Shown here one piece after another: positions 57,743 through 64,000 of a stretch of 64,000 nt of DNA. The stretch is from NCBI GenBank assembly GCA_027311945.1, contig DAICXZ010000029.1:1-64000 (forward strand), in the 5' to 3' direction. Source of the DNA: Erythrobacter sp. Its GTDB lineage: Bacteria; Pseudomonadota; Alphaproteobacteria; Sphingomonadales; Sphingomonadaceae. The position numbers and the translations under genes were made by a program. The notes below the pieces were generated by a model that was not told the DNA's origin, searched no databases, and was given only the letters and a program-made list of their open reading frames with translations. Positions within the stretch are counted from its first letter, which is position 1, and every line of letters begins with the position of its first letter.

Positions 57743-58909
57743 TCAGGCGGCGGCGCGCTCTGCCAGCAATTGCCGGTAGATCGCGCCGACCGCGAGGTTG
57801 ATCGTCTCCCAATCGTAGGCCTTGGCGGCCTCGGCGGCGGCGGCTCCGTGCGCCTTGCCGAGCGCCGGGTCTTCGCAATAGGCGGCCAGCGCATCGGCAA
57901 AGCCTGAAATGTCGGTCGGATCGACCAGCCGCCCGGTGCGGCCATCTGCCACCAGTCCGCTGGAGCCGGTTGCCTTGGCGGCCACTACCGGAACGCCTGC
58001 GGCCATCGCTTCCAGAGTGACATTGCCGAAGGTCTCGGTGACGCTGGGGTTGAACAGCATGTCCATGCTGGCGACCGCGCGGCCCAGGTCTTCCCCGGCA
58101 AGGAAACCGGCGAAGGCGGCGCCCGGTGTATGCTCGGCAAACCAGCTTTTTGCGGGGCCTTCGCCCACCACCATCACCTGATGTGGCACCCCGCGCTTGC
58201 GCAGCTCGGCCAGCGTTTCGGCAAACACGTCGAGCCCCTTTTCCAGCACCAGCCGCCCTAGGAAGCCGATCACCTGCGGCTCGTCGGCAAGGCCGATGGA
58301 GCGCCGCCACTCCAGATCGCGCGCGTTGGGCCTGAAAATCTGCTTTTCCACCCCGCGCGACCAAACCTCGACGCGGTCGTTCATGCCTTGCTCCTTAAGC
58401 ACGCCAATCATCGTCGGGCTGGGGCAGAGCAGGATGTCGCAGCGGCGATAGAGCTTACGCAGCCAGGCCTCGACCAATCCCTCGGCAAAGCCGAAGCCGT
58501 AGTAGCGCGGATAGGTCTCGAACCGGGTGTGGATCGTGCAGACCACCGGCTTGCCGCGCTTGCGGCCCCAGGCCGCAGCCTGCCGCGCGGCGCGGTCGGG
58601 GCTGGAGATGTGGATTACGTCCGGGTCGAATTGTTCGAGATCGGCGCGCACCTTGGCCGAAAGCCCGGTGGGGATGCGGTATTCGCTGCGACCGGGGATC
58701 GCGAAGCTGGGCAGCGACACCAGCGGCCCGGTCGGCGGAAACGGCGGATTGGGGATTGTGGGGGAGTAGACGCGCATATCCGCGCCATGCTCCATCAGCG
58801 TGCCGACAAGGCGGTTCTGTGCCTTGTTGGCGCCATCGCGCACGTAATTGTAGTTGCCGCTGAACAGAGCCACGCGCAGGCCGGCAAGGTCGGGTCGGGT
58901 ATCTGCCAT
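57743..58909 (-). CDS. Family 4 glycosyltransferase
   Basis: A 388-residue GT-B enzyme. The N-terminus (RVALFSGNYNYVRDGANKAQNRLVGTLMEHG) and DVIHISSPDRAARQAA are donor/acceptor domain features; the C-terminal domain shows the GT4 pattern IGFLGRLVLEKGLDVFAETL and EX7E-like SVTETFGNVTLEAMAAG. The family member SqdX/PimB-like enzymes make glycolipids; the substrate here is not known. It converges with the PadR gene, three bases apart. Confidence 0.88.
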   Translation of the reverse strand: MADTRPDLAGLRVALFSGNYNYVRDGANKAQNRLVGTLMEHGADMRVYSPTIPNPPFPPTGPLVSLPSFAIPGRSEYRIPTGLSAKVRADLEQFDPDVIHISSPDRAARQAAAWGRKRGKPVVCTIHTRFETYPRYYGFGFAEGLVEAWLRKLYRRCDILLCPSPTMIGVLKEQGMNDRVEVWSRGVEKQIFRPNARDLEWRRSIGLADEPQVIGFLGRLVLEKGLDVFAETLAELRKRGVPHQVMVVGEGPAKSWFAEHTPGAAFAGFLAGEDLGRAVASMDMLFNPSVTETFGNVTLEAMAAGVPVVAAKATGSSGLVADGRTGRLVDPTDISGFADALAAYCEDPALGKAHGAAAAEAAKAYDWETINLAVGAIYRQLLAERAAA

Positions 58910-59016
58910 TGCCTGAGGCCTTAGGCGAGGCGGGCGTGCTTGGCGAGAGGGGGGTGGCACCTGCGGACGGCATTTACGCGAAATCCACCGTTGGCCGGGC
59001 GACTTGTCGCGCACCA

Positions 59017-59050
59017 AAAAGGCCCCCACCCGACTGGGAGGGGGCCTTTT
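59017..59050 (-). terminator. Rho-independent terminator after typA
   Basis: AAAAGGCCCCC on one side and GGGGGCCTTTT on the other form a strong stem with a loop of about 12 bases, extended by further CC/GG pairs. It lies 20 bases past the typA stop and separates it from the GT4 gene. Both flanks carry A/T runs, so it could work in both directions. Confidence 0.85.
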
Positions 59051-59069
59051 CTAAAGCGTTTCAGACCGA

Positions 59070-60890
59070 TCAGTCTTCGTTCTTGCGCGCGTGACGCTTG
59101 CGCTCGTGCGGATCGAGGTAGCGCTTGCGCAGGCGGATCGACTGCGGGGTGACTTCGACTAGCTCGTCGTTCTGGATGTAGGCGATGGCCTGCTCCAGCG
59201 TCATGCGGCGGGGCGGGGTCAGGCGGATGCCTTCATCCTTGCCGCTGGCGCGGAAGTTGGTCAGCTGCTTGGACTTGAGCGGGTTGACCTCCATGTCCTG
59301 CGGCTTGGCGTTTTCGCCGATGATCATGCCCTCGTAGAGCTTCTCGCCGGGCTTCACGAACAGCACGCCGCGCTCTTCGATCATGTTGAGTGCGTAGGCC
59401 TGCGCCTCGCCCTGCTCCATCGAGATCAGCACGCCGTTCTGACGGCCTTCGATCTTGCCCTTGTGGGGGCCATACTTCTCGAACAGGCGGTTCATGATGC
59501 CGGTGCCGCGCGTATCGCTCAGGAACTCGCCGTGATAGCCGATCAGGCCGCGCGACGGGGCAGAGAAGATGATGCGGGTCTTGCCGCCGCCGCTCGGGCG
59601 CATGTCGGTCAGTTCGGCTTTACGCTGCGCCATCTTGTCGACGACGGTGCCCGAGAATTCGTCGTCGACGTCGACCACGACCGTTTCATACGGCTCTTCG
59701 CGGCCATCGGGGCCATCGCGGAACAGCACGCGCGGGCGGCTGATCGACAGCTCGAAGCCCTCGCGGCGCATGTTCTCGATCAGCACGCCGAGCTGCAATT
59801 CGCCGCGGCCTGCCACTTCGAAAGCGTCGCGTTCGGCGCTTTCGGTGATGCGGATGGCGACGTTGGTTTCGGCTTCGCGTTCGAGCCGGTCGCGGATCAC
59901 GCGGCTCTGCACCTTGTCGCCTTCGCGCCCGGCATAGGGGCTGTCGTTGACCGAGAAGGTCATCGACAGGGTCGGCGGATCGATTTCGGAGGCGGCGATC
60001 GGTGTGCTCACTTCGGGCGAGCACAGCGTGTTCGACACGGTGGCGATAGTGAGGCCGGCGATGGCGACGATGTCACCCGCCTTGGCGCTGTCCACGGGCA
60101 CGCGCTCGAGGCCGTCGTAGGCGAAGACCTTGGTGGCGCGGCCGGCTTCGATCTGGTTGCCGTTCACGTCGAGCGCCTTGATCGGCATGCCCACTTCGAG
60201 CTTGCCGCTCTCGATGCGCCCGGTGAGGATACGGCCGAGGAAGTTGTCGCGGTCGAGCAGGGTCGCCAGCATGGCGAAATCGGCTTCCTCGTCGAGGCCC
60301 GGAGCCGGAACGTGATCGCGAATCAGCTCGAACAGCGGTTCGAGCGTGCCTTCGCGGGCATCGGGATCGGAACTGGCATAGCCGTTGCGGCCCGACGCAT
60401 AGAGAACCGGGAATTCGAGCTGCTCGTCGTTGGCTTCCAGCGCAACGAACAGGTCGAACACCTCGTCGAGCACTTCGGAGTGGCGGCCATCGGGGCGGTC
60501 GATCTTGTTGACGACCACGATCGGCTTGAGGCCGAGGCCCAGCGCCTTGCCGGTGACGAACTTGGTCTGCGGCATTGCGCCTTCCGAGCTGTCGACCAGC
60601 AGGATCACGCCGTCGACCATGCTCAGGATGCGTTCCACCTCGGCGCCGAAGTCAGCGTGGCCGGGGGTATCGACGATGTTGATGCGCAGATCGTTCCACA
60701 CCACCGAAGTCGGCTTGGCGAGAATGGTGATCCCGCGTTCCTTCTCGAGGTCGTTGCTGTCCATGGCGCGTTCTTCCACGCGCTGGTTGTCGCGGAAGGT
60801 GCCGGACTGGCGGAACAGCTGGTCGACGAGCGTGGTCTTGCCGTGATCGACGTGTGCGATGATCGCGATGTTGCGAAGCGCGGAGGACAT
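59070..60890 (-). CDS. typA: Ribosome-associated GTPase TypA/BipA
   Basis: A 606-residue translational GTPase involved in ribosome assembly and stress. The G domain starts at residue 4 with [20 protein letters not shown] (G1); [16 protein letters not shown] (G3), [12 protein letters not shown] (G4) and the [11 protein letters not shown] segment follow. EF-G-like domains III and V and the BipA C-terminal domain ([40 protein letters not shown]) complete it. ATG at 60890 is preceded by AATCGTCA with a weak ribosome-binding site; the frame extends further upstream without coding character. Confidence 0.97.
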   Translation of the reverse strand: MSSALRNIAIIAHVDHGKTTLVDQLFRQSGTFRDNQRVEERAMDSNDLEKERGITILAKPTSVVWNDLRINIVDTPGHADFGAEVERILSMVDGVILLVDSSEGAMPQTKFVTGKALGLGLKPIVVVNKIDRPDGRHSEVLDEVFDLFVALEANDEQLEFPVLYASGRNGYASSDPDAREGTLEPLFELIRDHVPAPGLDEEADFAMLATLLDRDNFLGRILTGRIESGKLEVGMPIKALDVNGNQIEAGRATKVFAYDGLERVPVDSAKAGDIVAIAGLTIATVSNTLCSPEVSTPIAASEIDPPTLSMTFSVNDSPYAGREGDKVQSRVIRDRLEREAETNVAIRITESAERDAFEVAGRGELQLGVLIENMRREGFELSISRPRVLFRDGPDGREEPYETVVVDVDDEFSGTVVDKMAQRKAELTDMRPSGGGKTRIIFSAPSRGLIGYHGEFLSDTRGTGIMNRLFEKYGPHKGKIEGRQNGVLISMEQGEAQAYALNMIEERGVLFVKPGEKLYEGMIIGENAKPQDMEVNPLKSKQLTNFRASGKDEGIRLTPPRRMTLEQAIAYIQNDELVEVTPQSIRLRKRYLDPHERKRHARKNED

Positions 60891-61193
60891 TGACGATTTT
60901 TCCCGGGTTGGATGGGCACAGTCCGTGCTGCGCCTGCGAAGATTTCCGCGCCCGTAGACGATAGGGCCGCTCGCTGCAAGCTGCGCATTGACGCTCGCTT
61001 GCCTTACGTATAGGTTAAGTCTATGACCTAAACTGTGGCGAGCGCGCAACAGGTGCTCAGTGAACCGCTTGGCATTGGGCACTAGGTCGATTGTGAAGGG
61101 TTTGTTTCAGAGGCAGTTTGGCCCGCAATATTAGGTCGCCGAATGATACGCGCAGCAACAGGCGCGGTCAGCGGCAGGAGAGGATAAAGATCG
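60891..61193. other. Divergent promoter region of typA and the TonB receptor gene
   Basis: About 300 bases without a gene. The minus side holds the typA promoter; the plus side ends in GGAGAGGA before the receptor start. An inverted repeat, TAGGT-N10-ACCTA, lies near 61013-61032. I could not assign a Fur or other named site. Confidence 0.6.
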
Positions 61194-63872
61194 ATGATCA
61201 CCAAGTTTGTTGGGCGTGTCGCCGTGTCGCGTCTGGTGTTGTGTGGGGCGTCGAGCCTTGCGCTGTGCGCTCCGGCACTTGCTCAGGCGCAAACCACCAG
61301 CACCGCCGATGATATTGCCGCGGGCAACGCCATCGTCGTCACTGCCACCAAGCGCGAGCAGACCTTGCAGGAAGTGCCCGTGGCAGTCACGGTCACCACC
61401 GGCGAAGTGCTTGAGCGCGAGCAGATCCGCGACCTCAAGGACCTGCAGACGATCGTCCCCTCGCTGCGCGTCAGCCAGCTGCAAAGCTCGGCCAACACCA
61501 ATTTCATCATCCGCGGTTTCGGCAACGGCGCGAACAATGCCGGGATCGAGCCTTCGGTCGGCGTCTTCGTCGATGGCGTCTATCGCAGCCGCTCGGCCTC
61601 GCAGATCAACGATCTGCCAAACGTCAGCCGCATCGAAGTGCTGCGCGGCCCGCAGTCCACCCTGTTCGGCAAGAACGCCTCGGCCGGCATCATCTCCATC
61701 GTCACCGCCGAGCCGAGCTTTACGCCGACCGGCAGTGTCGAGTTTTCCTATGGCAACTATGATGCGGTGGTCGGCAAGGCCTATGTCAGCGGGCCGCTCA
61801 CCGAAAATGTCGCGTTTTCGGTCGCCGCAGGCTTCAACCAGCGTGATGGCTATGTCGAGGATCTCGGCAGCAACACCACCACCAACGACCGCGATCGCGG
61901 GTTCGTGCGTGGGCAACTGCTCTACGACAACGGCGAGAACGCGAAGTTCCGCCTGATTGCCGACTATTCGAACATCGACGAGAACTGCTGTGCGGTCGTC
62001 AACGTGCAGCCTTCCAGCTTCACGCAGGCGATCCGGGCGATCGGCGGGCAGGTCAACACTCCGGCCGAGGCCTTCGACGACAAGGTCTACAACAACTTTC
62101 CCTCGTCGAACGATGTCACCAACCGCGGGATTTCGGGCCAGCTCGACTACGACCTGAACGACAACCTGCGCTTCACCTCGATCACCGCCTATCGCGAAAC
62201 GCGCGGCAACTTCGCGCAGGACGTCGACTTTACCTCGGGCGACCTCTTGCAGCGGTTCAACGATCAGCAGTTCGACACCTTCACGCAGGAAGTGCGCCTG
62301 ACTGGCGATTGGGACCGGCTGTCGGGCCTCATCGGCATGTTCTACTTCGACGAATCGGTGAAGGAGAACCAGCGCGTCGCCTACGGGCAGGATTTCCGCC
62401 CCTTCGCCAACGTGCTGACGAATCAGCTGCTGGGCCAGTCGCTCACGCAGGCCGAAGGTTTGCTGGGCCAGCTCAACTCGGGCAATCCGGGTGAGTTCAT
62501 CGGCACCTTCTTTGCTCCGGGCACGGTCGAATCCGGCACTTTCACGCTCGACAACCAGGCGCTGTCGATCTTCGCCCAGCTCGATTTCGAGGTGATCGAT
62601 GGCCTGACGCTGACGCTCGGCGGCAACTACACTTCCGATGAGAAGACCGGCACCACCGACTATCAGTCGGTGGGCACCTTCTCGAATATCGATCTGGTGA
62701 CGCTGGGCAACCGGGCCATCGTGGCGCAGGGCATCGCCACGCAAGTGGGCACGGCGTTGTCGCTCGGCCGTCCGGCCACTCAGGCCGAAATCCAGGCCTT
62801 TGCCACCGGCGCGAGCCCGGCAGGCGCGGCTGGTGCCGCTGCCTTCCCGACCATTCAGGCGGGTGTGCAGGCCTATGCCGATGCCAACGAGACAAACCCG
62901 GCGGTCAACTCGCTGTTGCAGGCGCAGGCCTTGCAGAACTTCCCGCGCTTCGTGAACATTCCCAACAGCGTGGAAAGCGGCGAGACGAACGACGACAACT
63001 TCTCGTACACGGTGCGCCTCGCTTACGATATTTCGCCGGACCTCAACGTCTATGCGAGCTATGCCACCGGCTTCAAGGCCAGCTCCTTCGCCCTTTCACG
63101 CGACAGCCGCCCGGCACCGGGCGATGCTGCCGCGCTGGCGCAGGCGGGCTTGCTCTACAACAACCAGACCTTCGGCAGCCGTTTCGCTGGCCCCGAAAAA
63201 GCCAAGGTCATCGAGCTCGGCCTGAAGGGCAACTGGGGCAAATATTCGGCGAACCTCACCGGCTTCAGGCAGGACATCGACGGCTTCCAGTCGAACGTGT
63301 TCACCGGCACGGGCTTCTTCCTCGCCAATGCGGGCAAGCAGCGCACCTACGGCATCGAGTTCGACAGCACGGCTAACCCGATCGAACCGCTGACGCTGAA
63401 CTTCGCGGTGACATGGCTCGATCCGAGCTACGAGAGCTTCCCGCAATCGCCCTATGGCGACATCACCGGCACCACGCCGGCGGGTATCCCCGAATGGACC
63501 GTGGTGGTGGGCGGCCAGTGGGCACAGCCGATCGGCGACAACACGCTGATCCTGCGCGCCACCTATCACTACGAAAGCGAGGCGCAGATCATAGAGGGCC
63601 TGCCCGGCTTCCTCGATCCGACCTTGCCCGATGGCGGCACCGCACAGGCCCTGGCTGCGGCGGAACCGTTCCGCCGCGAGGTGAACGATCTCTCGGCATC
63701 GCTGACATTCGTGGTGGAAGATGCGGGGCTTGAGCTGTCAGTGTGGGGCCGCAACCTCACCGACGACCGCTATTTCCAGTCGATATTCGACAGCCCGGCG
63801 CAACCCGGCTCGATTTCGGCCTATCCGAACCAGCCGCGCACCTATGGCGGGACCGTGCGCTACAAGTTCTGA
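61194..63872 (+). CDS. TonB-dependent receptor
   Basis: An 892-residue outer-membrane receptor. A signal peptide (VLCGASSLALCAPALAQA) is followed by a TonB box-like IVVTATKREQ, the plug domain (QTLQEVPVAVTV, NFIIRGFGNGANNAG, VEVLRGPQSTLFGKNASAG) and a 22-strand barrel ending GTVRYKF with the terminal aromatic Phe. The IIVTA.KR and iron-complex-type plug are typical of sphingomonad TonB receptors. The substrate cannot be read; neighbours give no catabolic clue. Confidence 0.95.
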   Translation: MITKFVGRVAVSRLVLCGASSLALCAPALAQAQTTSTADDIAAGNAIVVTATKREQTLQEVPVAVTVTTGEVLEREQIRDLKDLQTIVPSLRVSQLQSSANTNFIIRGFGNGANNAGIEPSVGVFVDGVYRSRSASQINDLPNVSRIEVLRGPQSTLFGKNASAGIISIVTAEPSFTPTGSVEFSYGNYDAVVGKAYVSGPLTENVAFSVAAGFNQRDGYVEDLGSNTTTNDRDRGFVRGQLLYDNGENAKFRLIADYSNIDENCCAVVNVQPSSFTQAIRAIGGQVNTPAEAFDDKVYNNFPSSNDVTNRGISGQLDYDLNDNLRFTSITAYRETRGNFAQDVDFTSGDLLQRFNDQQFDTFTQEVRLTGDWDRLSGLIGMFYFDESVKENQRVAYGQDFRPFANVLTNQLLGQSLTQAEGLLGQLNSGNPGEFIGTFFAPGTVESGTFTLDNQALSIFAQLDFEVIDGLTLTLGGNYTSDEKTGTTDYQSVGTFSNIDLVTLGNRAIVAQGIATQVGTALSLGRPATQAEIQAFATGASPAGAAGAAAFPTIQAGVQAYADANETNPAVNSLLQAQALQNFPRFVNIPNSVESGETNDDNFSYTVRLAYDISPDLNVYASYATGFKASSFALSRDSRPAPGDAAALAQAGLLYNNQTFGSRFAGPEKAKVIELGLKGNWGKYSANLTGFRQDIDGFQSNVFTGTGFFLANAGKQRTYGIEFDSTANPIEPLTLNFAVTWLDPSYESFPQSPYGDITGTTPAGIPEWTVVVGGQWAQPIGDNTLILRATYHYESEAQIIEGLPGFLDPTLPDGGTAQALAAAEPFRREVNDLSASLTFVVEDAGLELSVWGRNLTDDRYFQSIFDSPAQPGSISAYPNQPRTYGGTVRYKF

Positions 63873-63898
63873 TCGCACCCATCATGCGGAAGAGGGAA

Positions 63899-63926
63899 GG
63901 GGCTGCCTGCGGGCGGCCCCTTTTTT
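63899..63926 (+). terminator. Rho-independent terminator after the TonB receptor gene
   Basis: GGGGCTGCC and GGCGGCCCC pair (one U-G) around a TGCG loop, followed by TTTTTT. It is 27 bases after the receptor stop. Confidence 0.9.
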
Positions 63927-63988
63927 GTTGCCTGCCGATCGCCGATATGATTCCTGCAAGGAAGCAATGTAAAGCGAGGAGGTTGATA

Positions 63989-64000
63989 ATGGAATGGATG
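63989..64000 (+). CDS. 5' end of a gene, possibly DUF805 membrane protein
   Basis: ATG at 63989 follows a near-perfect GAGGAGG ribosome-binding site (about 63976-63982) and reads MEWM before the window ends. From memory, many DUF805 proteins begin MEWM, but four residues are not evidence of family. Confidence 0.35.

Noticed and set aside
59463-60893. A long plus-strand frame opposite typA
   Set aside because: Antisense artefact of GC-rich codon usage; typA is certain and the frame has no recognisable motif.
61131-62744. A 537-codon minus-strand frame opposite the TonB receptor gene
   Set aside because: Antisense to a receptor with a signal peptide, plug and barrel; composition is typical of reverse-strand shadow frames.

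Overview
The window is a high-GC, densely packed chromosome segment from an alphaproteobacterium, most likely a sphingomonad of the Erythrobacteraceae type. This rests on the uninterrupted division and cell-wall (dcw) cluster from mraZ to ftsZ, the cobA-DUF2849-cysI-DUF934-cysH order, the ccmAB genes, a large TonB-dependent receptor, and protein sequences that read as sphingomonad. It is almost entirely core genome. Accessory content is limited to a possible transposase tail, a lone phage-type lysozyme, an Imm26-like orphan gene and a few repeats.

Layout. 1-0.8 kb: possible IS remnant and GH24 lysozyme. 0.9-2.9 kb: glnB-glnA (reverse strand) with a good sigma-54 promoter candidate ahead of glnB and a terminator after glnA. 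3-5.8 kb: argC, a stand-alone SH3-like protein and an M17 aminopeptidase. 5.9-9.6 kb: an RsiV-type lipoprotein, map, a c-type cytochrome lipoprotein, the heme exporter genes ccmAB and a pterin dehydratase, with a perfect 18-bp inverted repeat over the ccmA start. 9.7-14.7 kb: an S9 peptidase, the Imm26-like gene, an AlkA-type glycosylase, a 2Fe-2S ferredoxin and cysK.

15.9-35.2 kb is the dcw cluster: mraZ, rsmH, ftsL, ftsI, murE, murF, mraY, murD, ftsW, murG, murC, murB, ddl, ftsQ, ftsA, ftsZ. All are on the plus strand and most overlap by 1-11 bases, so they are probably co-transcribed and translationally coupled. A five-fold TCCC repeat with ~10-bp period upstream of mraZ looks like the MraZ operator. 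It is followed by a TPR/SPOR envelope protein, YbjN, proC, a BI-1 membrane protein, a poly-proline lipoprotein, tRNA-Ala(CGC), obgE, proB and an epimerase.

43.8-54.5 kb is rich in sulfur genes: a sulfate-assimilation operon (cobA to cysH), an sseA-metC-mscS operon, a TauE-type anion exporter, and an Rrf2-family regulator with four C-terminal cysteines. A putative inverted-repeat operator lies before tauE. Just downstream of cysH are two tandem ~145-bp repeats, each ending in a strong terminator on the minus strand; I read them as a duplicated small RNA. The rest holds queF, tRNA-Thr(TGT), rarA, a PadR regulator with a Gly/His/Arg-rich N-terminal extension and its own palindromic operator, a GT4 glycosyltransferase, typA/bipA and a TonB-dependent receptor. 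No CRISPR array, integrase, complete insertion sequence or recognisable multi-gene defence system was seen. The best candidates for something undescribed are the tandem small-RNA pair and the ccmA/phhB inverted repeat.
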